Assembly (NCBI GenBank): GCA_023957115.1 | Contig: JAMLHN010000017.1 | Coordinates: 1-64,000 of the forward strand | Length of the DNA stretch: 64,000 bases | Source of the DNA: Thermomicrobiales bacterium | GTDB lineage: Bacteria > Chloroflexota > Chloroflexia > Thermomicrobiales > UBA6265 | Direction: 5' to 3' | In this document: piece after piece, positions 36,133-44,924 of the stretch | How positions within the stretch are numbered: the first letter of the stretch is position 1 | Layout: each line of letters begins with the position of its first letter | Made by a program: the position numbers and the translations under genes | Notes under the pieces: model-generated | Told to the model about the DNA's origin: nothing | Database searches by the model: none | What the model saw: the letters and a program-made list of their open reading frames with translations, nothing else

Positions 36133-38592
36133 TTAGTTGTCGTCGCCGGACATTCTGCGATCGAATCGATCGCTTCGGGGCGTGCGGTCGACGTAGTCGT
36201 CACGCCGGTTGCCATAGTTGCCACCGCCGCGGTTGTAGTCCCAATTGCCGCCTTCATTGCGACGACCACCGGATCCTCCACGCTGGTAACCACCCTGGCC
36301 ATAGTCGCGCCGGTTGCCGTATCCTCCACGATTGCCACCGTAGTTCCCGTAGCCCCCGCCTTGCTGGCGTGGCCCACGGTCACCGCGGTATCCACCCCGG
36401 TCGCCTCGTTGACCACCCTGATCGCGGTCCCGGCCGCGCCCGGCGCCCGGCTGGGCCCGCTCGGCATTGACATTGCGACCCTTGATGCCGCTGGACGTCA
36501 CCGCGTCGATGACCTGGTCGGCATACTGGCTGGGGACATCGACAAAGCTGTACGTGTCCAAAATGTCGATCGCGCCAATCGAGCGGCCGGGAATCCCGGC
36601 CTCGTTGGCAATCGCGCCGACGATGTCCTGTGGCCGCACGTTGAAGTTCCGGCCAATGTTCAGGAAGAGCCGGGTCATACCCGGTTCCTGGCCACGCTCG
36701 TACCGGCCGCCGTCGCGGTCTCGTCCCCGGCCGCCATCGCGATCGCGTCGCTCGAACCGGTCCTGCCGGTTGACAGCCGCCTGGGTCAATGCCGCGAGAT
36801 CGTCCTCGGTTGCCTCAGAAGCGAGTCCGCGGCCGGTCTGATCGGCATAGAGCTTGAGCAGCGCCGCGGCAATCTCGGTGGCTTCGTTATCTTCGGCCAG
36901 ATCGTTGATCGCCTGCATGTACTGCTGGAAGGCCGCCTCATCCTTGAGCGCTTCGAGCACTTCGAGCTTCATGGCGTCGCGACGTCGCTCGGCCACATCG
37001 GCCAGCGTCGGAAGCCGGCGTGGTTCGATCTTCGCCTTGATGATGCGCTCGATCTGGCGCAGCCAGCGGGTTTCCTTTGGCGTCACCAGGGTGATCGCCT
37101 CGCCCCGCTTGCCCGCGCGGCCGGTGCGTCCGATACGGTGGACATACGTCTCCGCGCTCTCGGGAACGTCGTAGTTGATGACGTGGGTGACGTCATTGAC
37201 GTCGATACCGCGGGCCGCGACATCGGTTGCGACCAGAATGTCGGCCTGGCCCGAGCGGAACCGGCGCATGACCCGGTCGCGCTGGGCTTGCGACAGATCG
37301 CCATGCAGCGTTTCGGCCGCGAACCCGCGAGCCAGCAACGCCTCGCCCAGCTCGTCGACGCCGTGCTTGGTGCGGGCAAAGATCATGGCCAGGTCGGGCG
37401 CTTCGCCGTCGAGGATGCGGGTCAACGCATCGGTCTTGCGGCTGCGCGGCACCTCGTAATAGGTCTGACGCGTGGCCGGGACGGTCATCTGCTTGCCCGG
37501 AACGGTCAGTCGTTCCGGATTGTTCATATGGGTGCCGGCGAGCTGGACAATTCGCGGCGGCATAGTGGCGGAGAAGAGCGCGGTGCGCCGCTCCCCCGGC
37601 ACATGCTCGAGGATCCAGTCGATATCCTCGATGAAGCCCATGTCCAGCATTTCGTCGGCCTCGTCGAGTACGAAAAACTCGAGATCGTCGAGGCTGAGGG
37701 TGCCGCGGCGCATGTGGTCCATGACCCGGCCAGGCGTACCGACCACGATCTGGGGGCCACGCTGCAATCCGCGGAATTGCCGCTCGTATGGCTGGCCGCC
37801 ATAGATGGGCAGGGTTTCGATCCCCTTGTGCTTCCCGTACTTGTGGAGCGCTTCGGCGACCTGGATCGCGAGCTCACGGGTCGGGGTGAGGATCATCGCC
37901 TGTACCGACCGATCCCGGCCGTCGACCGAATCGATGATAGGCAGGCCGAAGGCGGCGGTCTTGCCCGAACCGGTCTGCGCTTGGGCGATGATGTCGCCCC
38001 CACGCATCATGGCCGGAATGGTGATCGCCTGAATCGGTGTCGGTTCTTCGTATCCGACATCCTTGATGCTCTTGAGAATGGCATCGCTCAGACCGAGCCC
38101 GGCAAAGGTGAGCGTATCGCTCTCTTTCTCCTTCTCCTTCTTCGATCGCGTCGCTGCCGCCGCGGCCGGAACGTCTTCCTGCTCGTCTTCGCTCTCCTCG
38201 ACGGAAAACTCATCCTCGTCCGCGGATGCGGACGAATCGACGAACATGACCGGCTCTTCTTCGACGGTTTCGACCGTCTCGACCGGGGTCTCGCTCTGGG
38301 TCGTCTCGCCTGGTTCGTCCGCGGCGATCACCTCGACGATCTCTTCCTCTGGCGCGGCTGCTTTCTTGGCACGCGTCCGCTTCGGCTTCTGGGGTTCGAC
38401 CGGGGCCTCGGCCGCAGTCTCGGTTTCGGTTTCCGCGGCTTTCTTGCGTGACGCGCGCGGTTTCTTGACCGGCGCCTCCTCGACGATTTCGTCCGCCGCG
38501 ATGCCGTTTTCCAGCAGGATCTGGGCAGCCTCTTCTTCCGGGCTGACCGTCTTGCGGGCACGACGTTTCGGTTTGATCTCTTCTTCTGTCAC
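36133..38592 (-). CDS. DEAD-box RNA helicase (DeaD/CshA type) with long acidic head
   Basis: An 819-residue ATP-dependent RNA helicase. GTG 38592 is preferred: AAGGA lies ten bases upstream and the only further in-frame start is a TTG without a site. Residues 1-155 are a low-complexity Glu/Ala/Lys region. The core (about 160-540) has motif I AQTGSGKT, PTRELA, GTPGR, DEAD, SAT and HRIGRTGRAG. A DbpA-type RNA-binding domain (LFLNIGRNFNVRPQDIVGAI) at about 640-715 is followed by a Gly/Arg/Tyr-rich tail with RGG-like repeats. The set matches cold-shock and ribosome-assembly helicases; both disordered ends could drive RNA condensation. Transcribed alone. Confidence 0.93.
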   Translation of the reverse strand: MTEEEIKPKRRARKTVSPEEEAAQILLENGIAADEIVEEAPVKKPRASRKKAAETETETAAEAPVEPQKPKRTRAKKAAAPEEEIVEVIAADEPGETTQSETPVETVETVEEEPVMFVDSSASADEDEFSVEESEDEQEDVPAAAAATRSKKEKEKESDTLTFAGLGLSDAILKSIKDVGYEEPTPIQAITIPAMMRGGDIIAQAQTGSGKTAAFGLPIIDSVDGRDRSVQAMILTPTRELAIQVAEALHKYGKHKGIETLPIYGGQPYERQFRGLQRGPQIVVGTPGRVMDHMRRGTLSLDDLEFFVLDEADEMLDMGFIEDIDWILEHVPGERRTALFSATMPPRIVQLAGTHMNNPERLTVPGKQMTVPATRQTYYEVPRSRKTDALTRILDGEAPDLAMIFARTKHGVDELGEALLARGFAAETLHGDLSQAQRDRVMRRFRSGQADILVATDVAARGIDVNDVTHVINYDVPESAETYVHRIGRTGRAGKRGEAITLVTPKETRWLRQIERIIKAKIEPRRLPTLADVAERRRDAMKLEVLEALKDEAAFQQYMQAINDLAEDNEATEIAAALLKLYADQTGRGLASEATEDDLAALTQAAVNRQDRFERRDRDGGRGRDRDGGRYERGQEPGMTRLFLNIGRNFNVRPQDIVGAIANEAGIPGRSIGAIDILDTYSFVDVPSQYADQVIDAVTSSGIKGRNVNAERAQPGAGRGRDRDQGGQRGDRGGYRGDRGPRQQGGGYGNYGGNRGGYGNRRDYGQGGYQRGGSGGRRNEGGNWDYNRGGGNYGNRRDDYVDRTPRSDRFDRRMSGDDN

Positions 38593-38893
38593 GTTTTTAC
38601 GATCCTTCTTGCATATGTCTGGAGCGCCGCGGCGGTCCACCCACAAGAAGGACCGATGCTGACGTCAACACTACGCAACGTGCCGCTGGGGGCGGCATAC
38701 CCTGACCCGGAGGTTCCAACACACGTTCGCCAGCCGCGATACACACCACGCAGCACCGGCCAGCACGCCGGTTCGCAAACAGGTTCAATTTTACCATGAG
38801 CGCAAGTAACTTACACATTGTCAGGAGACCGCCAATGGGCGATCCTCGAACAACGACCGTTTCATACGGAAGAAAGAATGGAGCGCAATTGCG
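38593..38893. other. Divergent region upstream of the helicase
   Basis: About 300 bases separate the helicase start from the oxidoreductase start. DeaD genes often have long regulated leaders; no cold-shock box or structured motif could be recognised here. Confidence 0.4.
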
Positions 38894-39832
38894 ATGGATT
38901 TGCATGCTGGACTCGTCATCCCACGGGGCGCCGCGACCTCGGTGGTCGATCAGATCGTCACGGCCGAGAAACGCGGGATTTCGACGGTTTGGTCGACCTC
39001 GGGAGGAGTCTCCGCCGATACCCTCAGCGCCTTTGCGGTGGCGGCGTCACGTACCGAGCGGATCGTTCTCGGAACCTCGATCGTGCCAACCTACCCACGG
39101 CATCCCTTCGTGATGGCGAGCGAAGCGTTGGCCATCGAGGAGTTTGCGCCGGGCCGGCTACGGCTCGGTATTGGACCGAGCCACCGGCCGATCATCGAGC
39201 GCTCGTTTGGCATCCCGATGGGCAAACCGCTGGCGCACCTGCGCGAGTACGTTGCCATCCTGCGCGGCCTGCTTTGGGACGGAAAGGTCGACGTTGCCGG
39301 GGACTCCTACACGGTGAACGGCACCTTGCCTGGCGGGGTCGTCCCTCCCAAGACTCCGCTGCCGATCTCGACCTTGCGGCCGAACGCGTGGCGGTTGGCC
39401 GGGGAGATCAGCGACGGGGCGATCTCGTGGCTCAATCCGATCGACTATGTCGTCGAAACCGCGATACCTGCGTTGCGGGAGGGCGCCGAAGCGGCTGGAC
39501 GTCCGTGCCCCCCGGCGATCGTCCATGTGCCGGTGGCCGTCTCCGCAGACCGTCCCCCCGCCCGGGCGGCGTTTCGCGCGCTCTTTCCGACGTATGGGCG
39601 GTTGCCGTTCTATGCCCAGATGTTCGCCATGGCGGGATACAACGTCGATGACGAAGGCCGGATGCCGGACGAGCTGGTGGACGACTTGCTGGTGTCTGGA
39701 ACAGCGGATCAGGTGCGTGACCGGTTGGAGGCGATCCGACGCCGTGGAGTCGACGAGCTGCTGGTCTCGCACGTCCCGGTGGATCATGCGGAATCGGAGC
39801 TGGAGGCATTGAGCACGATCTTGGCAAGCTAG
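38894..39832 (+). CDS. LLM-class F420-type oxidoreductase
   Basis: A 312-residue member of the luciferase-like monooxygenase superfamily. Typical blocks are LGTSIVPTYPRHPFVMASEA, FAPGRLRLGIGPSHRP, HLREYVAILRGLLWDGKV and the late SGTADQVRDRLEAIRRRGVDEL. The length and pattern fit F420-dependent dehydrogenases or reductases rather than true luciferases. The substrate is unknown. GGAG lies about 12 bases before the ATG. Confidence 0.87.
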   Translation: MDLHAGLVIPRGAATSVVDQIVTAEKRGISTVWSTSGGVSADTLSAFAVAASRTERIVLGTSIVPTYPRHPFVMASEALAIEEFAPGRLRLGIGPSHRPIIERSFGIPMGKPLAHLREYVAILRGLLWDGKVDVAGDSYTVNGTLPGGVVPPKTPLPISTLRPNAWRLAGEISDGAISWLNPIDYVVETAIPALREGAEAAGRPCPPAIVHVPVAVSADRPPARAAFRALFPTYGRLPFYAQMFAMAGYNVDDEGRMPDELVDDLLVSGTADQVRDRLEAIRRRGVDELLVSHVPVDHAESELEALSTILAS

Positions 39833-39851
39833 CGCAAACCCACATCGACGC

Positions 39852-40087
39852 TGTCATTCTGAACGCCAGTGAAGGCCTGTCTTGAGCGCAGTCGAAGGAA
39901 CCTCTTTCGTCGGCGTCACCAATCACCGCGCGGTCGGTTAGAAGATGGTTGCGGGTGAGGCGATCCGGCCAACTTTCCACCCTCTCTCCGCCCACCCACT
40001 GCCCGATCGTGAGACGGTGAGAGACCGCCCGACGACGCGATGGCCGGTAACGCCGACGAGAGATTCTTCACTTCGTTCAGAATGACA
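39852..40087. repeat. 236-base element bounded by inverted repeats
   Basis: TGTCATTCTGAACG at 39852-39865 is exactly inverted at 40074-40087, and the similarity continues inward (GTGAAG). No coding frame inside. The motif is like dispersed sequences seen in many Chloroflexota genomes. It fills almost the whole gap between two convergent genes. Confidence 0.6.
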
Positions 40088-40101
40088 ATCGGTGCGGGCG
40101 C

Positions 40102-41274
40102 CTAGTCCTTCGAGAGCGTGAACATGTCGATCGTTCCGCCGGCATCGTCCATGACGCGCACGGTGAGCTCGTCGGGAGATGTCTCCACCGAGAGGAAGTG
40201 GTGGACGACGGAGGCCGCGACTGACGTACGGTTGTCACCGATGTCCTGCAGCCCGGCGCCGCCTCCGCCAGTGACCACATAGGTCACCCCGCCATCCGGT
40301 TCGAACCGTTCGTAGTTGCGCGCGTGCCCGGACAGCACCAAGTCCACCCCGTGTTCGGCAAAGATCGGGCCGAGATCCTCCTGGATCCCATCGTTCTGAG
40401 CTCCCCCCGTGGAGGAGTACGGCGGATCGTGGAGGACGACGACCGTCCAGGGAAGCTCGGACGAACCCAGCTCGTCCGTGAGCCAGGCGCGTTGCTGGTC
40501 GACCGCGCTCTGGTTATCGTCTTCATAGAGCTGGCTATCGAGCACGATCACATGCACCGGACCGTACTCGAACGAGCGGTAGAGGGGAGCTTCCTGGTCT
40601 GGATCGCCCTCGATCAGGAATGTTTCGCGGAACGCCTGGCCGTTGTTCGACTTGAGATCGATTTCGCCAACGGCCGCGGTCACCGGAACATTTCCGATCA
40701 GGTCTTCATAGGGACCAAAGTAACGCACGCCGTAGTGGCAAAGCCCGCCGCGCGGGAAGACCACATCGCCAGTGTGCAAGACGAAGTCGGGTTGGTCGTC
40801 GACGATCTCATCGACGATGGCATGAAGTGGATCTCCTCCGACTCCAGTACTTCCCACGACGCCGAACCGAACCGTATCGTCGGCTCCGGCCGGAGTTCGG
40901 AAGCTTCCCTCCCAGATGCGGTCGGCGCGCTCCACCAGGTAGCGGTAGGTTGTTCCCGGGGTGAGATCCGGCAGATCGAACGTCTGGATTTTGTCTGCTG
41001 GGGTGGTCGCCGTGATTGGGTCCTGGCCCTCCGGGGTCAACGTCAGAACTGCTTCCCGCGCGATCGTGGAACGGAGCCGCAGGGTGGCGGAATCCGAATC
41101 GACCTGGACCAGGAAGGGACGCGCGTTGAGATCGCTCCCGCCTGGCAAGATCGCGTTGACGCAATATCCGAGATAGTTTGCCGCCAGCGCGGTCGATACC
41201 GCGACACCAGGCAGAAAGATGATTGCGACTGCAAGAAAAAAGGACAAGGAACGGCGAGGGCGGCCAAGTTTCAC
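40102..41274 (-). CDS. Exported metallophosphoesterase-like protein with altered metal motifs
   Basis: A 390-residue exported protein: signal or anchor helix (SFFLAVAIIFLPGVAVSTALA), an N-terminal fibronectin-like domain of purple acid phosphatases (about 50-130, ending TYRYLVE), then the phosphoesterase domain. Some motifs are kept (VLHTGDVVFP, VVLHDPPYSS), but the family GNHE reads AVGEID and GHxH reads GHARNYERF, so an Asn and two His metal ligands are replaced. The first GDxG-type motif is also not evident. The fold is likely kept while dinuclear metal catalysis is doubtful. Its ATG overlaps the stop of a Clp-N-domain gene by four bases. Confidence 0.8.
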   Translation of the reverse strand: MKLGRPRRSLSFFLAVAIIFLPGVAVSTALAANYLGYCVNAILPGGSDLNARPFLVQVDSDSATLRLRSTIAREAVLTLTPEGQDPITATTPADKIQTFDLPDLTPGTTYRYLVERADRIWEGSFRTPAGADDTVRFGVVGSTGVGGDPLHAIVDEIVDDQPDFVLHTGDVVFPRGGLCHYGVRYFGPYEDLIGNVPVTAAVGEIDLKSNNGQAFRETFLIEGDPDQEAPLYRSFEYGPVHVIVLDSQLYEDDNQSAVDQQRAWLTDELGSSELPWTVVVLHDPPYSSTGGAQNDGIQEDLGPIFAEHGVDLVLSGHARNYERFEPDGGVTYVVTGGGGAGLQDIGDNRTSVAASVVHHFLSVETSPDELTVRVMDDAGGTIDMFTLSKD

Positions 41275-41801
41275 GATGGGTCAGTCAATCCGTTACGAAC
41301 AGCGTTCGAAATAGCTCCGCCAATGGGTTCGAGTCCCACGCCTGGAGTCTCGAGTACAAATGCGACGATGCCCTGTTTCTCGCGCAGGAGCGCCCCGAGC
41401 AGGTGCAGGGTATCGATCCGATCCGCCTCGTGCTGGCCGGCTTGAGCGCTCGCGGTAACCAACACACGCTCCAGCCGGGGAGAAAGCACCACCGTTTCCG
41501 CCGGTTGGCTTTGCGCGGGCGATCCGTTGAGAAAAGTGAGCGTCCCGGTCACGCGCTCGATGCTGAATCCACATTGCACCAGAACCTGGGACGCCGCGCA
41601 GTCGGTGGTTCCACACAGGCTGAGAAGCAGATGCTCGCAGGTCATGATGCCACCGGGTGCAGTGGACGCGACATGTTCGGCAGTTTGCAGCACGTTGCGG
41701 GCGTGCTGCGAGTACTCCGTTACGACGATCGGTTCGGTCGAAATCACAAAGTCCTGTCCACTGTCGTCGAAATCGAGAAGGCTATCGTCTTCATCGTCCA
41801 T
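41271..41801 (-). CDS. Clp-N repeat-domain protein without ATPase
   Basis: A 176-residue protein from ATG 41801 (GGGGA nine bases upstream). An acidic head (MDDEDDSLLDFDDSGQD) precedes a pair of Clp-N repeats, as in the N-terminal domain of ClpA/ClpB/ClpC: EYSQHARNVLQTAEHVAS with CEHLLLSL, then LSPRLERVLVTASAQA with DTLHLLGALL. Clp-N domains bind adaptors or damaged proteins. Without the AAA module it resembles stand-alone ClpN/ClpT-like proteins. It is coupled to the phosphoesterase-like gene downstream, an unexpected pairing. Confidence 0.78.
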   Translation of the reverse strand: MDDEDDSLLDFDDSGQDFVISTEPIVVTEYSQHARNVLQTAEHVASTAPGGIMTCEHLLLSLCGTTDCAASQVLVQCGFSIERVTGTLTFLNGSPAQSQPAETVVLSPRLERVLVTASAQAGQHEADRIDTLHLLGALLREKQGIVAFVLETPGVGLEPIGGAISNAVRNGLTDPS

Positions 41802-42354
41802 AACGCACGTCCCCGAAGCACGACGCGGCAAACGGTATCAAGCACGATATCGACCGGAGGCGGGTCTGCGTGTGATGCCGGCACGTACGGATTGCGGGGC
41901 TACAGCCAGGTGGTTGAAACCCGGTTTGCGGATGGTGGGGGCGTCGAAGATCGGGGTGGGCATGGACTGTGCTCCGGTTGTCTCCGTCGGCTGAGCAGTC
42001 AGCCAGACGGAGGAAATCTTACCCGGTCAGGCAAGGAGCGGTCTGGTGCTGCCGGGAGACATTCCTGGGATGACGCGATTGCAGGTTCTCGAATGCATCG
42101 CGCTGGGGCCGCGCTCTCCGGTTGGCGGCATGGGCGGGTCGATCTCGATGGAACGGTCGTCCACGGAGGTCGGGAGCGCCGGCGGCCCGTTGGCGCGTCA
42201 TCCAGCGTCGATTGTCCCGGTCCAGATACGCAGATCGTCCTGGGTTTTCTGGCCATACCGATCCACTATGCTTGTCGATCGAATCCCACCCAGCGGAGCG
42301 TGCTGGAGACAGACCCAGGTTCCGGAGCAGCGTTGGCCCGGAGGAGTGAAATCG
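41802..42354. other. Long divergent intergenic region
   Basis: About 550 bases between the Clp-N gene and the FAD oxidoreductase gene. Open frames cross it, but none has a start site or recognisable protein. No repeat, RNA motif or promoter pair could be assigned. Confidence 0.4.
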
Positions 42355-43506
42355 ATGACAGTGGCGACGGCGGATGCAATTATCGTGGGCGCGGGAATCA
42401 TGGGTTGCGCCATTGCGCATCAGTTGGCCGAACGTGGCATGCGCAATATCGTCGTATTCGAGCGCGATCAGATCGGCCGGGGCGCCACCGCCGATGCCGC
42501 GGGAGGTATTCGGCAGCAGTTCTCCACCGAAACGAATATCCGGCTGGCGACCTACAGCGTCCGCGTCTGGGAGCGGTTTGCCGAGCAATTCGGGCAAGAG
42601 ATCTCGTTGCGGCAGCAGGGCTATCTCTTTCTGCTGAAAGATCCCGCCGACGAGGCCGTTTTTCGGGCCAATCTCGCGCTTCAACAGCGGTTGGGCGTAC
42701 CGGCACGCTGGGTCGACCTCGACGACATTCGGGAATTGAACCCCCATGTTGTCCTGGACGGCGTCTACGGCGGTACCTTCTGCCCGGAAGACGGTTGGTG
42801 CGATACGTACGCGGCCACGATCGGGTACGCGCGCGCCGCGCAGCGGCTTGGCGTCACCATTCGGGAGGAGTCGCCGGTCATCGAGATTGCGGTCGAGAAC
42901 GGCAGGGTGACCGGCGTTGCGACGCCGGATGGCGACGTGTCGGCTCCGGTCGTGATCCTCTGCTCCGGTCCGCAGACGCGGCAGGTGAGCGCGCTGGCCG
43001 GGCTCGATATTCCGGTCGATCCGTATCGGCGGATGAGCTGGATCACCGAACCCTTCGATGCACTCCCTCCGACGCTGCCGATGACGATCGATTTCTCCTC
43101 CGGGCTCTATGTCCATCCCGAGAGTGGCGGCTTTCTCTTTGGTATGGCCAACCGTGACGAACCGAGCTCGTTCGAAAAATCGGTCGATGAGGACTGGATG
43201 GCCACCACGGTCGAAGCGCTGGTCGAACTGGTTCCGGCGTTCGAAGACGCGAGCGTTCTCAACGGCTGGGCCGGATTCTACGAGGTCACCCCGGACGACA
43301 ATCCGGTGCTCGGTTTCGTGGACGAGGTCGAGGGACTCGCCGTCGCCGCTGGCTTCAGTGGGCATGGATTCATGCAGGGGCCGGCCATCGGGGCGTGTAT
43401 GGCCGAGCTGATCCTGGATGGACGGGCCAAAACGGTGGACATCTCGGATTTCCGGCCGTCCCGTTTCGCCGAAGGGCGATTGCTGCAGGAGCATAATGTT
43501 ATTTAG
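42355..43506 (+). CDS. FAD-dependent amine/sarcosine oxidase-like enzyme (DAO family)
   Basis: A 383-residue flavoenzyme. GGAGGAG precedes ATG 42355. The FAD motif is AIIVGAGIMGCAIAHQLAERG (written here in part as IIVGAGIMGCAIA, residues 8-20), GRGATADAAGGIRQQFS is the flavin-contact segment of sarcosine oxidase/glycine oxidase-like proteins, and the C-terminal GWAGFYEVTPDDNPVLG and GFSGHGFMQGPAIG blocks complete the family pattern. It oxidises an N-methyl or primary amine of an amino acid; the substrate is not known. The stop codon lies inside a tandem TTAGGAG repeat. Confidence 0.88.
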   Translation: MTVATADAIIVGAGIMGCAIAHQLAERGMRNIVVFERDQIGRGATADAAGGIRQQFSTETNIRLATYSVRVWERFAEQFGQEISLRQQGYLFLLKDPADEAVFRANLALQQRLGVPARWVDLDDIRELNPHVVLDGVYGGTFCPEDGWCDTYAATIGYARAAQRLGVTIREESPVIEIAVENGRVTGVATPDGDVSAPVVILCSGPQTRQVSALAGLDIPVDPYRRMSWITEPFDALPPTLPMTIDFSSGLYVHPESGGFLFGMANRDEPSSFEKSVDEDWMATTVEALVELVPAFEDASVLNGWAGFYEVTPDDNPVLGFVDEVEGLAVAAGFSGHGFMQGPAIGACMAELILDGRAKTVDISDFRPSRFAEGRLLQEHNVI

Positions 43507-43556
43507 GAGTTAGGAGTTAGGAGTTAGGAGTTAGGAGTTAGGAGTTAGGAGTTAGG
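43503..43556. repeat. Tandem heptamer repeat TTAGGAG
   Basis: Seven full TTAGGAG units and a partial eighth. The stop codon of the FAD oxidoreductase is formed by the first unit. A related TTGGGAG array is at 59775-59800. Confidence 0.9.
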
Positions 43557-43687
43557 GCGTGTTTGAAAAGCCCACCGCGCGGCGTGATAGGCGCCGCGTT
43601 TCGGGTTCTTCATGCCGTTGAGACCCGAAACTCGTTGCTTCGGTCTCCTCCGGGCTCCGGTCCCCTTTTCAGACACGCCCTAACTCC
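43548..43687. mobile_element. MITE-like element, 140 bp
   Basis: Terminal inverted repeats of 23 bases (43548-43570 and 43665-43687) differ at one position; they begin GGAGTTAGGGCGTGT and end TGAAAAG. Inside, GTTTCGGGT (43598-43606) and ACCCGAAAC (43623-43631) form a further stem. No open frame. It looks like a non-autonomous transposon remnant; no flanking target duplication can be proven because of the heptamer array. The remaining gap to 43871 holds nothing recognised. Confidence 0.65.
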
Positions 43688-43871
43688 CAACTCCTCTGTT
43701 GAGTTTTCTCCAAGGTTCGCAGGGCACGATGGGTTGGGGAGCGGGTGAACCCGCGCGGCTGTGCCGATTCGGTGGTGCAGGCGAGTGCTCGTGCTGGCGA
43801 AAGGAGGAGAGATTTCGGCGCTTTTGGGTGCAGGACGATGAGGATGCATCATCACCCGAAGGAGTGTAGGA

Positions 43872-44834
43872 ATGCGAGAGCTCAAACCATTCGAACGCTA
43901 TCTCATCCATGAATTCGTCGACGATTGGCGCGATGGTTATCTGACCCGGCGAGAGATGATCAAGCGCGTGCTCTACATCACCGGTGGGGTGGCCACCACC
44001 GCCACGGTCCTGACCCAGTTGGGGGTGACGCCGATGACGCGCGCCGCTTTGGCACAGGAGACGGTTTCGACTCCGTCGGCCGAGCCGATGTCGCCGCTGT
44101 CGGTTGCCGCTGACGACTCCCGCGTGCTCGGCGAGGACATCACCTTCCCGGCCGGCGATGGAACTGACGTCCTTGCCTATCAGGCGCGTCCGAACCCCGA
44201 TAGCGGTACGCCGATGGCGACCGTTCTTCCTCCGCTGGTGTTGATTTGCCATGAGAACCGGGGCCTGACCGAGCATATTCGCGATGTCGCGCGACGCTAC
44301 GCGGTCGAGGGATATGTGGCCTGCGCGGTGGATTTGCTCAGTCGCAATGGAGGATTCGACGCGATTGCCGATCCGGCGGAGATTCCCGGATTGTTGAGTG
44401 GAACCGATGCTCAGGTGTTCGTGGACGATTTCAAGTCGGCGCTTGCCTACTACCAGGAGCAGCCGTTTGTGGATGCATCGCGTCCCGCGATGACCGGATT
44501 CTGTTTTGGAGGCGGGATCACCTGGCTGGCGACGACGCAGATGCCGGAACTGAAGGCCGCCGCGCCCTACTACGGTCCGCCGCCGCCACTCGATCAGGTG
44601 CCGAACATCACGGCAGCCGTATTAGGCGTCTATTCGGACGACCCGGAAGATTTCGCCAACGAAGGACGCGAGGAGCTCGAAGCCGCGTTGACCGACGCGG
44701 GCGTCACCTTCGAGTTCATCGTCTATCCCGATACCCAGCACGCGTTCCACAACGACACCGGTCAGCGGTATAACCAGGAACAGGCGTTGCAGGCCCGGGA
44801 GGATACGCTCGCGTGGTTCCGCCAGTATGTTTAG
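43872..44834 (+). CDS. Exported dienelactone hydrolase-family protein
   Basis: A 320-residue alpha/beta hydrolase with a twin-arginine-like leader (LTRREMIKRVLYITGGVATT at about 25-45) cleaved near ALAQET. The nucleophile elbow is GFCFGGG with Cys, as in dienelactone hydrolases, HENRGLTEHIRDVARR is the family signature, and the acid/His positions lie in VYSDDPEDF and TQHAFHND. GAAGGAG lies right before the ATG. Exported members with this leader are common and probably hydrolyse esters or lactones; the substrate is unknown. Confidence 0.88.
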   Translation: MRELKPFERYLIHEFVDDWRDGYLTRREMIKRVLYITGGVATTATVLTQLGVTPMTRAALAQETVSTPSAEPMSPLSVAADDSRVLGEDITFPAGDGTDVLAYQARPNPDSGTPMATVLPPLVLICHENRGLTEHIRDVARRYAVEGYVACAVDLLSRNGGFDAIADPAEIPGLLSGTDAQVFVDDFKSALAYYQEQPFVDASRPAMTGFCFGGGITWLATTQMPELKAAAPYYGPPPPLDQVPNITAAVLGVYSDDPEDFANEGREELEAALTDAGVTFEFIVYPDTQHAFHNDTGQRYNQEQALQAREDTLAWFRQYV

Positions 44835-44924
44835 CAGGCTGGGGGCAGCGGGGGTATCGTTACAAGAGCGCGACGTGACGCGTACACGGAGCCAGTGGGA
44901 TTATCCAAACAGGAGGTGACGCGG

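Noticed and set aside
35599..38451. 950-codon open frame on the plus strand
   Set aside because: It lies opposite the YdjM-like and DEAD-box helicase genes, which have full sets of motifs; long antisense frames are expected at this GC content.
42046..42354. N-terminal extension of the FAD oxidoreductase
   Set aside because: The added residues are not like the family, whose FAD motif begins within ten residues of the start; the strong GGAGGAG site supports ATG 42355.
42019..43494. 491-codon minus-strand frame
   Set aside because: Antisense to the FAD oxidoreductase, which has all family motifs.
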